NCBI RefSeq assembly: GCF_014529935.1
Contig: NZ_JACVFC010000001.1
Span: 930,001 to 994,000, forward strand
Direction: 5' to 3'
Origin: Chitinophaga qingshengii
GTDB taxonomy: Bacteria > Bacteroidota > Bacteroidia > Chitinophagales > Chitinophagaceae
Length of the DNA: 64,000 nt
Shown here in pieces: positions 1 to 7,516 of this stretch. The first letter of the stretch is position 1; every line of letters begins with the position of its first letter. The notes beneath the pieces are model-generated. The model was not told the DNA's origin, made no database searches, and was given only the letters and a program-made list of their open reading frames with translations. The translations under genes and the position numbers were made by a program.

Positions 1-1
1 G

Positions 2-76
2 GAAACCGCGTTTGATAAATACACGTATACAACGGGAAATGCCTATACAAAAAAAGCTGGCTTAACAATTTGTTAA
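2..76 (+). other. Possible 3' end of a gene entering from the left
   Basis: A reading frame open from the left edge stops at TAA 74-76, ending ...KKAGLTIC. It could be the tail of a gene upstream of the window. Another + frame is also open and stops at 63-65, so the true frame cannot be chosen from this much sequence. The stop falls about 25 bases before the promoter of the next gene, which suits a gene boundary. Confidence 0.2.
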
Positions 77-100
77 TCTACGGGCAGTTAACGTTCGCTG

Positions 101-108
101 TAATTTTG
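101..108 (+). promoter_or_regulatory. Bacteroidota -7 box TAATTTTG
   Basis: TAATTTTG matches the Bacteroidota -7 consensus TANNTTTG exactly. Transcription would begin near 113, which places the ATG at 127 just inside the transcript. It also excludes the in-frame TTG at 70 as a start, because that lies upstream of the box. No clear -33 TTTG was found. Confidence 0.6.
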
Positions 109-126
109 TGGCACACAAAAAACAAT

Positions 127-630
127 ATGTCATTGGCACATCAACAGGAAGAAAGGCTGCAGCGGATAATAGACCAGACCTATGACAAACTTTTTGGGAT
201 ATTGTTCGCACTTTGCAAAGATCATGATCTGTGTGCAGACCTGGTACAACAGGCTTATATCAAGGTATGGGAAAACCTGGACAGTATCCGGGACGATGAA
301 AAAATAATTGCCCTGTTAAAGGTGTATGGCAGAAATCTGTTTTTGGATGAATTGCGTAAAAAAGCACGCCAGGAGCAGGCTTTATCGCAATATACCCCCG
401 AGAGCATGTCCCCTTCCCCGGAAGAGAAATTATTGGAACAGGAACTGCAACGCAAACTGCAAACCACTATTAACCGGCTGCCTGCACAACAGCAACAGAT
501 TTTCCGGTTGCATAAAGAACATGCATTCAGCTATAAACAGATATCCACCCAACTCAATATTACTACGGGGACGATTGAAACGCAGATGAACCGGGCATTG
601 AAGTTCCTGCGAAAGGAACTGGGACGGTAG
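127..630 (+). CDS. ECF-type RNA polymerase sigma factor
   Basis: This 167-aa protein has the two-domain layout of an extracytoplasmic-function sigma factor. Region 2 lies around residues 15-80 (LCADLVQQAYIKVWENL, the core-binding helix). Region 4 is near the C-terminus, with the helix-turn-helix FSYKQISTQLNITTGTIETQ. The start at 127 is chosen because a good -7 box ends at 108; the frame extends to a TTG at 70 that would not be transcribed from it. No FecR-type anti-sigma gene or receptor lies beside it, unlike the other two sigma genes here. It is convergent with the HdeD-like gene across a long palindrome. Its targets are unknown. Confidence 0.85.
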   Translation: MSLAHQQEERLQRIIDQTYDKLFGILFALCKDHDLCADLVQQAYIKVWENLDSIRDDEKIIALLKVYGRNLFLDELRKKARQEQALSQYTPESMSPSPEEKLLEQELQRKLQTTINRLPAQQQQIFRLHKEHAFSYKQISTQLNITTGTIETQMNRALKFLRKELGR

Positions 631-631
631 T

Positions 632-790
632 TCCCGCAAAGGCGCAAAGCAGCAAAGAGCGCAAAGTTTTTTGTTACGTTTTTTAAGAAAGCAAAGGAGC
701 GAAGATCAAAGTATTGATTTTCGCTCCTTTGCTTTCTTATATTCGCTTATATCATCTTTGCGCTCTTTGCTGCTTTGCGCCTTTGCGGGA
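632..790. repeat. Nested perfect palindromes at a convergent junction
   Basis: An outer perfect 35-bp inverted repeat (632-666 with 756-790) is made of degenerate GCAAAG units. It encloses an inner perfect 19-bp stem (685-703 with 720-738) that extends further with one mismatch. The whole gap between the sigma factor stop (630) and the HdeD-like stop (791) is this element. It can fold on either strand, so it probably ends both transcripts, but its length is far beyond a normal terminator and suggests a repeat family. It carries the 12-mer GAGCGAAGATCA at 697-708, which recurs at 5604-5615. Confidence 0.85.
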
Positions 791-1357
791 CTATTGAAAT
801 AATTTCTTTACATGTTTGAGCCGGAAGGCGAAAACAATGCTGAGTACTCCCGTCACCCAGAATGCCGCTGCCATTACGCCCAGGATAGTGGCCACCCCCA
901 GGGCGGGGTTATCCAATATCACGATGGCAATCATGATCAGGATGATCCCTCCTAACAGCACCCAGCCCCAGTTAGGGATTTTGTCGGTGCTCAGCGCAAT
1001 CGCGAATACAATCAGGCTGATCCCTTTGAACATAAACCAGAAACCCAGGAAAATGGGAATGACGGCCATGCTGATAGCGGGATACAGCATGAGGATGAAG
1101 CCCACTACCAGGTCTATAATACCTGATGCCAGCGACCATCCCCACCCGTGCATGGAGCGCCGGTTGCCCGTAGCGAAGATGATTTCAAAGATGCCGGTTA
1201 CGAACAGGGTTACACTAAAAAAGATGCTGAGCAGTACATAGCTGCTGAATGGGTTATTGAAGACAATGAAGCCGGCAATAATGAAGATAATACCGTTGAG
1301 CAGATAAAGCCACCAGTACTTTACATTGTTGCGAATAGCTGACAGGACCTGTGACAT
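791..1357 (-). CDS. HdeD-like (DUF308) inner-membrane protein
   Basis: This 188-aa, very hydrophobic protein shows about six membrane segments built as short repeats: WWLYLLNGIIFIIAGFIVF near residue 15, then LLSIFFSVTLFVTGIFEIIF, and later GWVLLGGIILIMIAIVIL. The glycine-rich helix pairs and the motif GIFEIIFA are typical of the HdeD/DUF308 family. In enterobacteria HdeD is linked to acid resistance; the role in Bacteroidota is not established. It stands alone, and its 3' end abuts the palindrome at 632-790. Confidence 0.8.
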   Translation of the reverse strand: MSQVLSAIRNNVKYWWLYLLNGIIFIIAGFIVFNNPFSSYVLLSIFFSVTLFVTGIFEIIFATGNRRSMHGWGWSLASGIIDLVVGFILMLYPAISMAVIPIFLGFWFMFKGISLIVFAIALSTDKIPNWGWVLLGGIILIMIAIVILDNPALGVATILGVMAAAFWVTGVLSIVFAFRLKHVKKLFQ

Positions 1358-1491
1358 ATATTAGTTTAATTTAAATGACATAAATTAATTATAATACAAT
1401 GACAATACATATATTACCAACAGCTATCTGGTGAAAAAGTTCATATAAACGTTCCTGGGATTCGCGGGTGAAATGCCCTAACTTTGTCAAA

Positions 1492-1505
1492 ATGATTTAA
1501 ATCAT
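1492..1505. promoter_or_regulatory. 14-bp perfect palindrome, FNR/CRP-like operator candidate
   Basis: ATGATTTAAATCAT is a perfect palindrome centred about 42 bases before the predicted transcription start of the desaturase. The TGAT-N4-ATCA core resembles CRP/FNR-superfamily half sites. Oxygen- or redox-linked control would suit an oxygen-consuming desaturase, but the binding protein is not identified. Confidence 0.45.
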
Positions 1506-1527
1506 AAATTTAATACAACGCGGAAAC

Positions 1528-1535
1528 TATATTTG
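1528..1535 (+). promoter_or_regulatory. -7 box TATATTTG immediately before the desaturase start
   Basis: TATATTTG matches TANNTTTG exactly and ends only four bases before the ATG at 1540. Initiation would be at or next to the start codon, which implies a leaderless or nearly leaderless mRNA. Confidence 0.6.
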
Positions 1536-1539
1536 CAGA

Positions 1540-2457
1540 ATGAATAAGGCGATCAAGCAAGACAGAAAGTCACCAAATTGGTGGCATCAAGTGGACTTCC
1601 TGGGGATTCATGCCATTCCCCTATTGGCGTTTTTTACCGGCACCACCGCATTTGACTGGATACTGTGTGGTGTATTGTACGTAGTGCGCATGTTTTTCGT
1701 AACAGCCGGTTATCACCGGTATTTTTCGCATCGTGCTTTTAAGACCTCGAGATTCTTTCAGTTTATCCTTGCAGGCGGTGCACAGAGCAGCTTACAGAAG
1801 GGCGCCCTCTGGTGGTCTGCCAATCACCGTATTCACCACAAACACAGTGATACACCGGAAGATCCTCACTCTGCTAATATTTACGGGATCTGGTACGCCC
1901 ATATCGGCTGGATCATGGGACCCGAGTATAAGCCTACCCGTTTCGACCTGATTAAAGACCACAAGGCCAAAGAACTGTTCTGGCTCAATAAATGGCATAT
2001 GGTACCTGCCGTTATACTGGCGGTAGCCGTATATTTTGTTGGTAACAAAGTCAATGGCACCGGATGGTTTGACTGGACAGCCGGTTTATCGACCTTATTG
2101 ATCGGCTTCTTCCTGAGCACCGTGATCCTGTATCATGGTACTTTCACCATCAACTCCCTGATGCACAAAATTGGTAACCAACGTTACTATACCGGTGATC
2201 AATCCCGCAACAGCCTGGTGCTGGCGCTGATTACACTGGGTGAAGGCTGGCATAACAACCACCACTACTATCAGAGCGCTGCCCGTCAGGGTTTCTACTG
2301 GTGGGAAATCGACATCAGCTATTATGTGATTAAAACATTAGGCTGGCTGGGCATCGTATGGGACATCCGCCCTGTACCGGCTAAAGTACAGAACAGCAAT
2401 AAACTGAAAGATATTAAAGCGGGTCATGCAGTAGCACAACCAGAACTGCAGGATTAG
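1540..2457 (+). CDS. Acyl-CoA/acyl-lipid delta-9-type desaturase
   Basis: This 305-aa membrane di-iron desaturase inserts a double bond into fatty acyl chains using O2. The three histidine boxes are present: HRYFSH at residues 59-64, HRIHHKH at 96-102 and HNNHH at 238-242. Hydrophobic pairs lie near residues 20-55 and 150-205, as expected for the family. The length fits bacterial acyl-CoA desaturases. The start at 1540 is forced because the first histidine box begins at residue 59 and the next Met is residue 51. It is a single gene with its own promoter, an upstream palindrome and a strong terminator. A shorter paralogue lies at 18879-19631. Confidence 0.92.
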   Translation: MNKAIKQDRKSPNWWHQVDFLGIHAIPLLAFFTGTTAFDWILCGVLYVVRMFFVTAGYHRYFSHRAFKTSRFFQFILAGGAQSSLQKGALWWSANHRIHHKHSDTPEDPHSANIYGIWYAHIGWIMGPEYKPTRFDLIKDHKAKELFWLNKWHMVPAVILAVAVYFVGNKVNGTGWFDWTAGLSTLLIGFFLSTVILYHGTFTINSLMHKIGNQRYYTGDQSRNSLVLALITLGEGWHNNHHYYQSAARQGFYWWEIDISYYVIKTLGWLGIVWDIRPVPAKVQNSNKLKDIKAGHAVAQPELQD

Positions 2458-2480
2458 ACTTTATCTGATATTATCTATAA

Positions 2481-2520
2481 AAAAGAAGACCGGAGCGAAC
2501 ACTGCTCCGGTCTTCTTTTT
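2481..2520 (+). terminator. Rho-independent terminator of the desaturase gene
   Basis: A 16-bp stem (AAAAGAAGACCGGAGC with its complement, seven-base loop) ends in a run of T. It follows the desaturase stop by 23 bases. Confidence 0.9.
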
Positions 2521-2573
2521 TACAGATAATTCGTATTTGATGATTATCTTGTTTCCCGGAAAAAATAACGTAC

Positions 2574-3581
2574 ATGCAATATACTCCTGCTACCGACAGA
2601 TATGATGCCATGACCTACCACCGTTGCGGCAAAAGCGGGCTGCAGCTGCCAGCCATATCACTGGGCCTTTGGCATAACTTCGGCTCTATCGATAATTATG
2701 AAAATGGCCGTAGTATTATCCGGCAGGCCTTTGACAAAGGCATTACCCATTTTGATCTGGCCAACAACTACGGCCCTGTTCCTGGCAGCGCCGAAGAGAA
2801 TTTCGGCCGAGTGCTCCGGCAGGACTTTACCGGCCACCTGCGCGATGAGCTGGTAATTTCCACCAAAGCCGGTTACCTGATGTGGCCCGGCCCTTATGGC
2901 GACAAAGGCTCCCGTAAATATCTCATCTCCAGCCTTGACCAGAGCCTGCGCCGGATGCAACTCGAATATGTAGACATCTTCTACTCTCACCGTCCCGATC
3001 CGGAGACGCCGATAGAAGAAACCATGGGCGCGCTGCACAGCATTGTACAACAAGGGAAAGCCCTCTACGTAGGCCTCTCCAACTACAGCGCCGAACAAAC
3101 CCGGCAAGCGGTGGCCATCCTGCAATCACTCGGTACACCCTGCCTCATTCATCAGCCTAAATACAGCATGTTTGAAAGATGGGTAGAAGGCGGTCTGCTG
3201 GATGTTCTCGAGGCTAACGGTATCGGCTGTATTCCTTTTTCGCCGCTGGCACAGGGACTGCTCACCGATCGTTATCTGCACGGCATTCCGGCAGGATCCC
3301 GTGCCAGCAAGCCTAGCGGCTTCCTGCAGGAAAACGAGGTGTCTGAAGAAAAAATAGTGAAGATTAAACAGCTGCACAGCCTGGCGCAGGAGCGCGGGCA
3401 ATCGCTTGCCCAGATGGCGCTGGCGTGGATATTAAAAGATAAACGTATCACCTCCGTATTGATCGGCGCCAGTTCCGTCGCGCAACTGGACAATAATCTG
3501 GATACACTGAAAAATGTTTCGTTTACCGGGGAAGAGTTGGAGAGGATAGAGCAGATATTGCATGGGGCAGGAGCAAAATGA
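2574..3581 (+). CDS. Aldo/keto reductase (YghZ-like)
   Basis: This 335-aa NADPH-dependent aldo/keto reductase has the catalytic tetrad D61, Y66, K98 and H139 in the expected spacing (HFDLANNYGP, ISTKAGY, FYSHRPD). The N-terminal pattern MTYHRCGKSGLQLPAISLGLW and the insert around WPGPYGDKGSRKYL match the YghZ/Kv-beta branch, whose E. coli member reduces L-glyceraldehyde 3-phosphate and other aldehydes. The natural substrate here cannot be read from sequence. It is convergent with the Old Yellow Enzyme gene. Both are reductases of reactive carbonyl compounds, but they are on opposite strands and not an operon. Confidence 0.9.
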   Translation: MQYTPATDRYDAMTYHRCGKSGLQLPAISLGLWHNFGSIDNYENGRSIIRQAFDKGITHFDLANNYGPVPGSAEENFGRVLRQDFTGHLRDELVISTKAGYLMWPGPYGDKGSRKYLISSLDQSLRRMQLEYVDIFYSHRPDPETPIEETMGALHSIVQQGKALYVGLSNYSAEQTRQAVAILQSLGTPCLIHQPKYSMFERWVEGGLLDVLEANGIGCIPFSPLAQGLLTDRYLHGIPAGSRASKPSGFLQENEVSEEKIVKIKQLHSLAQERGQSLAQMALAWILKDKRITSVLIGASSVAQLDNNLDTLKNVSFTGEELERIEQILHGAGAK

Positions 3582-3604
3582 TGTTGTCGTTGAGAAACAC
3601 CGGG

Positions 3605-3650
3605 GCAATCCAGGAAACCCAGGGCTGAAGCGCTGGGTTTCCTGGATTGC
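3605..3650. terminator. 18-bp perfect hairpin between convergent genes
   Basis: GCAATCCAGGAAACCCAG (3605-3622) pairs perfectly with 3633-3650 around a ten-base loop. It has no T-run. It lies between the aldo/keto reductase and Old Yellow Enzyme stops and could block read-through in both directions. Confidence 0.65.
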
Positions 3651-3665
3651 CTCATAACCTCGTGA

Positions 3666-4736
3666 TTACCGGGGTTTGGCCCGTTCATATTGTACCGGCC
3701 ATTTCACCGATGTATCGCCTAATTGATGGGCCGCATGCAACGGAAAATAGGGATCACGCAGCATTTCCCGCGCCATCAGTATGATGTCGGCCTTTCCCTC
3801 ATCGATGATGCCGGCTGCTTCTTCGGCGGTGGTGATGAGTCCCACCGCGCCGGTGGCTATTTTGGCTCCTTTCTTTATTTTCTCTGCGAAGGGTGTCTGG
3901 TAAAGCGGCCCTACCGTAATTTTTTGATAGGGCACCAGACCGCCGGAAGAACAATCCACCAGGTCTACCTCTTCTGTTTTCAACAATGCTGCCAATTGCA
4001 CGGACTGCTCCAGGTCCCACCCGCCGGGCGCCCAATCGGTAGCGGATATACGTACCAGCAGCGGCAGTTCTTTCGGCCATACCGCCCTTACGGATTCCAC
4101 TGTCTGCAACAACAGCCGGGTGCGGTTTTCAAAAGACCCGCCATATTCATCCGTCCGCTGGTTACTAAGCGGCGACAGGAAGTTATGTAACAGATAGCCA
4201 TGCGCCGCATGTATTTCCACCACCTTAAAACCGGCTTGCAAAGCCCTGGCGGCAGCCTTTCTAAAATCGTTCAGCACCTGTAAGATACCTTCCGTGTCAA
4301 GGGCTACCGGCATCGGATATACGTCGCTGAATGGAATGGCGCTGGGGGCGTATACTTCCCATCCGCCATCTGCCGGGGCAATCTTACCACTTCCCTCCCA
4401 TGGCCGGATAGTACTGGCCTTACGCCCTGCATGCGCCAGCTGGATACCGGGCACCGCTCCCTGTCCCTCTATAAAGGCGGTGATACGCTGTAACATAGGG
4501 ATATGTTCATCTTTCCAGATACCCAGGTCCTGCGGGGAAATACGGCCTTCCGGCGATACCGCCGCCGCTTCGGTGAGTACCAGTCCGGCCCCGCCTACCG
4601 CCCGGCTTCCCAGGTGCACCAGGTGCCAGTCGTTTGCAAAACCGTCTTGAGAAGAATACTCACACATGGGAGATACCGCAATGCGGTTACGCAGCGTAAT
4701 GGTCCTCAGCTGCAACGGAGTGAACAAATTCGCCAT
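3666..4736 (-). CDS. NADPH:flavin oxidoreductase, Old Yellow Enzyme (YqjM-like)
   Basis: This 356-aa FMN-dependent ene-reductase reduces activated C=C bonds of enones and similar electrophiles. The N-terminal SPMCEYSSQDG places Cys25 and Tyr27 where the YqjM (thermophilic-like) class has its redox-tuning Cys26/Tyr28. The substrate-binding HAAHGYLLHNFLSP motif and the phosphate-binding C-terminal block (VGLITTAEEAAGII...ADIILMAREMLRDP) are intact. Length is normal for the class. It is a single gene on the minus strand, divergent from the dioxygenase-like gene at 4849. Confidence 0.93.
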   Translation of the reverse strand: MANLFTPLQLRTITLRNRIAVSPMCEYSSQDGFANDWHLVHLGSRAVGGAGLVLTEAAAVSPEGRISPQDLGIWKDEHIPMLQRITAFIEGQGAVPGIQLAHAGRKASTIRPWEGSGKIAPADGGWEVYAPSAIPFSDVYPMPVALDTEGILQVLNDFRKAAARALQAGFKVVEIHAAHGYLLHNFLSPLSNQRTDEYGGSFENRTRLLLQTVESVRAVWPKELPLLVRISATDWAPGGWDLEQSVQLAALLKTEEVDLVDCSSGGLVPYQKITVGPLYQTPFAEKIKKGAKIATGAVGLITTAEEAAGIIDEGKADIILMAREMLRDPYFPLHAAHQLGDTSVKWPVQYERAKPR

Positions 4737-4817
4737 GGGCTCTCATTTTATCTGCTTAAAAATAACGTATTCTGTGCGAATTGCCATTACCGGTTGCCGG
4801 CCATTGGGTAACGAGCA

Positions 4818-4845
4818 TTGCTATGACCAGTAACCCGTATATTTG
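4818..4845 (+). promoter_or_regulatory. Promoter TTG-N17-TATATTTG of the dioxygenase-like gene
   Basis: A TTG at 4818-4820 and TATATTTG at 4838-4845 fit the Bacteroidota -33/-7 promoter with a 17-base spacer. The box ends directly at ATGATGG, so the transcript would start at or within a few bases of the start codon. Confidence 0.65.
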
Positions 4846-4848
4846 ATG

Positions 4849-5580
4849 ATGGAAAATATGGAACAACACCGGCAGGAGCTCGCTACGCAGGGCTATACTG
4901 TACTGGAAAATATTTTTTCCGGCGCTGAAGTGCAAAGGATGTTACAGCTGATAACCTCCTCCGCAGATACCAGTCAGGCTGTATTCCGCAAAACGGCCGA
5001 CCTGTTTGCCATCCGGCAGTTTCTGCAAGCGGTGCCGGGTGTAAAAGCGCTCATTTTTACCACCGCCTTACAACATATTATTCATACTTTTTTTGGAGAA
5101 GATTATGTACCGGTGAAGTCGATTTATTTTGATAAACCGGGCCAGTCCAACTGGTTTGTGGCCTGGCACCAGGACCTGACTATTTCCGTTAAGGACCGGG
5201 TTGAAGCCGAAGGATTTGGCAACTGGATCGTTAAACAGGACCAGTATACCGTGCAACCGCCGTTATCGCTGCTGGAGAATATCTACACCATCCGGTTGCA
5301 CCTGGATGATACCGACGCCCAAAACGGCGCATTGAAAGTAATACCCGGCAGTCATTTGCAGGGCATCGTGCGGCCCGATACGCTTTCCCTGGAAGAGACG
5401 CCCGATGTGACGTGTAGTGTCAAATCCGGTGGCATTATGATTATGCGGCCATTGCTGATGCACGCTTCTTCCCGTAGCACCAGCGGCGCTAACCGGCGCG
5501 TAGTGCATATGGAATTTTCCAATCGCAGCCTGCCGGGCGGATTAGCCTGGGCCGAGCGATGTGATTTACGAATTTTTTGA
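4849..5580 (+). CDS. Phytanoyl-CoA dioxygenase (PhyH)-like protein
   Basis: This 243-aa protein has the double-stranded beta-helix pattern of Fe(II)/2-oxoglutarate dioxygenases of the PhyH family. The metal pair is H107-x-D109 in WHQDL; the distal His is in RPLLMHASS, followed by the 2-oxoglutarate-binding Arg in GANRRVVHMEF. The substrate is unknown. The ATG at 4849 is preferred because a TTG at 4843 is part of the promoter box; ATG 4858 is an alternative. The last codons (DLRIF) and the stop lie inside the left arm of the 46-bp inverted repeat 5564-5680, so the C-terminus is encoded by the repeat and may have been altered by its insertion. Confidence 0.85.
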   Translation: MENMEQHRQELATQGYTVLENIFSGAEVQRMLQLITSSADTSQAVFRKTADLFAIRQFLQAVPGVKALIFTTALQHIIHTFFGEDYVPVKSIYFDKPGQSNWFVAWHQDLTISVKDRVEAEGFGNWIVKQDQYTVQPPLSLLENIYTIRLHLDDTDAQNGALKVIPGSHLQGIVRPDTLSLEETPDVTCSVKSGGIMIMRPLLMHASSRSTSGANRRVVHMEFSNRSLPGGLAWAERCDLRIF

Positions 5581-5680
5581 TTTACGATTTAGGGATTTAA
5601 AAAGAGCGAAGATCACATAATAAAATGTTGGTCCTCGCTCTTTTTAAATCCCTAAATCGTAAATCAAAAAATTCGTAAAT
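5564..5680. repeat. 46-bp perfect inverted repeat overlapping the dioxygenase-like stop
   Basis: The left arm 5564-5609 and right arm 5635-5680 are perfect complements around a 25-base loop. The arms include the stop codon of the PhyH-like gene and end one base before the SusD stop. It lies at a convergent junction and shares the core GAGCGAAGATCA (5604-5615) with the palindrome at 632-790, which suggests one dispersed repeat family that also ends transcription. Confidence 0.88.
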
Positions 5681-5681
5681 A

Positions 5682-7490
5682 CTAGTATCCCGCATTTTGT
5701 TTCAGCACCGATGCACCGTCTTTCACGCTAAGGTCTATCTGGCGTTGCGGAATAGGGTAAAATTTATTCCGTGCGCCGAAATTACCGGTAGCAATATCAG
5801 AAGTGATTGTTTTTTCGTAGCTGAAGTAGCGGTTGATTTCTGTCTGCGCCAGTCCCCATCTTACCAGGTCGAAGAAGCGGTGCCCTTCCATCGCCAGTTC
5901 CAGCTTCCGTTCAAAACGGATGGCTTTGAGGGCGTAGTCTTTACCGCTACCGGCAAAAGTGCCGGCCGGATAGGGGCTGATGTGATAGTTGGCCGCAGGG
6001 TCTTCCGTATAACCGCCCATGGGGTCATCCGGATTGATATATTCTTTCACCCAGCCGACAGGGTTAGCGGCACGTTCGCGGACCATATTCACGTAATCCT
6101 GCGCTTTGTCGAGACTACCTGCATTAGCCTGGCATTCAGCGGCCATCAGGAGTACATCCGCAAAACGTATCAGTACGTAGTTGATAGCGTTACCGGGCGC
6201 CCAGGAGTTACCGTCATAAAATTTATCCTGGTTTACCTGCATGTATACGTTTTTGAGGGCAGCGTATGGACCGGCAGATTGCTGGTTACGTACCCAGGAC
6301 ATGCCCGGATGGAGGCCCCAGTCGAGGAAAGGAATACCACGGCGGCCTACCGTCCAGTCCAGGCGCGGGTCAAGATTACCGGCATCCGGCGTAAAGGCTA
6401 CGGTATCCGGCACACCCATATCATTTTTCACGGGGTGCTGGTTGAAAGCGTCGAGGTAAGGAAGTCCATCATCATCGGTGCGGAAGGAATTAACCAGATC
6501 CTGTGAAGGCTGATAAAAACCGCAGCAGCTGAAAGGTCCGTTGTACGGGTAGTTGAGCATATCGCCCTGGTTGGCATTGCCGGTACCGCCGGAACCGTCG
6601 TTGGCACTGTATTGTATGGAGAATACCGCTTCCTTGTTATTTTCTGTAAATGCGTCGAAGTTATCGTGGAAGTGTTCCATCAGGCCATATTTCAGTCCTT
6701 TGGTGGTAACGCCGGAATTGATCACGTCTTCAAACAAGGGCATAGCAGCGGCAAACTTGCCCTGGTACAACAATGTTTTAGCCAGATAAGCCACCGCAGC
6801 CCATTTATTGGCCCTGCCTACTTCTTTTTGTGTTTCAGGCAGGTGATCGGCGGCAAACTTAAAATCCGCTTCAATCATCGGCCATACATCTTTATCATTC
6901 GGTATTTTATAATCATTTACCACCAGCTTTTTATAGTCGGCGGAATTTTCATCTACCCAGGGCACTTTATCAAACATCTTCTTCAGATCGGAATAATAGT
7001 GTCCGCGCAGGAAGCGGGCTTCTCCGGCTACAACATCCTTTTCGGCTGGTGTCATGTCTGTTACATTGGCCAGCACATGCAACGTAAAATTACAGCGGCG
7101 GATGCCTTCATAGTCCACGCGCCATTTATCGTTGAAGAAGCCGTTGCTGGAATTGGCGGCGAATGTAACGATCTGCAGGATAGAAGCCGCATCGCTGGGA
7201 TCGCTGCCTTTGTGCGCATCGCCACCGGCCACGCTGCCGTAGATCCAGTTATCGGGGGCCACCGCGTAACCACTGCCGCCGGAGAGGTTTTTCATATCTC
7301 CGTCTGCGTAGTCTTGTCCGTCCAGCGCACCATAAGCGCCGATGAGCAGGGTATTCACGCCTTTTTTATTGGTGACGGCATCTTCCTGTAAAGCAGATTG
7401 CGGCTCCCGCTCCAGGAAGCTCTTGCTGCAGCCTGCGAGGAGTAAGGTAGTAAAAGAAGCGCCCAACAGTATATGATACAATGTTTTCAT
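5682..7490 (-). CDS. SusD/RagB-family outer-membrane lipoprotein
   Basis: This 602-aa surface lipoprotein would bind ligand and act as the lid on its SusC partner. The signal peptide ends in the lipobox LLLAGC with Cys21. The N-terminal SFLEREPQSALQEDAV, the TPR-like helical region, and the C-terminal AIRFERKLELAMEGHRFFDLVRWG and NKFYPIPQRQIDL are classic SusD marks. It follows susC by 26 bases on the same strand and is the last gene of the sigma-fecR-susC-susD unit. No enzyme adjoins it, so the ligand is unknown; it might be a peptide, glycan or other oligomer. Confidence 0.95.
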   Translation of the reverse strand: MKTLYHILLGASFTTLLLAGCSKSFLEREPQSALQEDAVTNKKGVNTLLIGAYGALDGQDYADGDMKNLSGGSGYAVAPDNWIYGSVAGGDAHKGSDPSDAASILQIVTFAANSSNGFFNDKWRVDYEGIRRCNFTLHVLANVTDMTPAEKDVVAGEARFLRGHYYSDLKKMFDKVPWVDENSADYKKLVVNDYKIPNDKDVWPMIEADFKFAADHLPETQKEVGRANKWAAVAYLAKTLLYQGKFAAAMPLFEDVINSGVTTKGLKYGLMEHFHDNFDAFTENNKEAVFSIQYSANDGSGGTGNANQGDMLNYPYNGPFSCCGFYQPSQDLVNSFRTDDDGLPYLDAFNQHPVKNDMGVPDTVAFTPDAGNLDPRLDWTVGRRGIPFLDWGLHPGMSWVRNQQSAGPYAALKNVYMQVNQDKFYDGNSWAPGNAINYVLIRFADVLLMAAECQANAGSLDKAQDYVNMVRERAANPVGWVKEYINPDDPMGGYTEDPAANYHISPYPAGTFAGSGKDYALKAIRFERKLELAMEGHRFFDLVRWGLAQTEINRYFSYEKTITSDIATGNFGARNKFYPIPQRQIDLSVKDGASVLKQNAGY

Positions 7491-7516
7491 GGTCGTGTTT
7501 TTAGAATAAGCAACGA

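Noticed and set aside
632..666. Repeated GCAAAG units as a possible CRISPR array
   Set aside because: Units are only 6-9 bases, with no unique spacers and no Cas genes nearby; they form the arm of an inverted repeat.
4843..4848. TTG or first ATG as start of the dioxygenase-like gene
   Set aside because: The TTG is part of the TATATTTG promoter box and the first ATG lies at or before the likely transcript start.
5697..6506. 269-codon plus-strand frame inside the SusD gene
   Set aside because: Shadow of SusD with no recognisable domain and no promoter.
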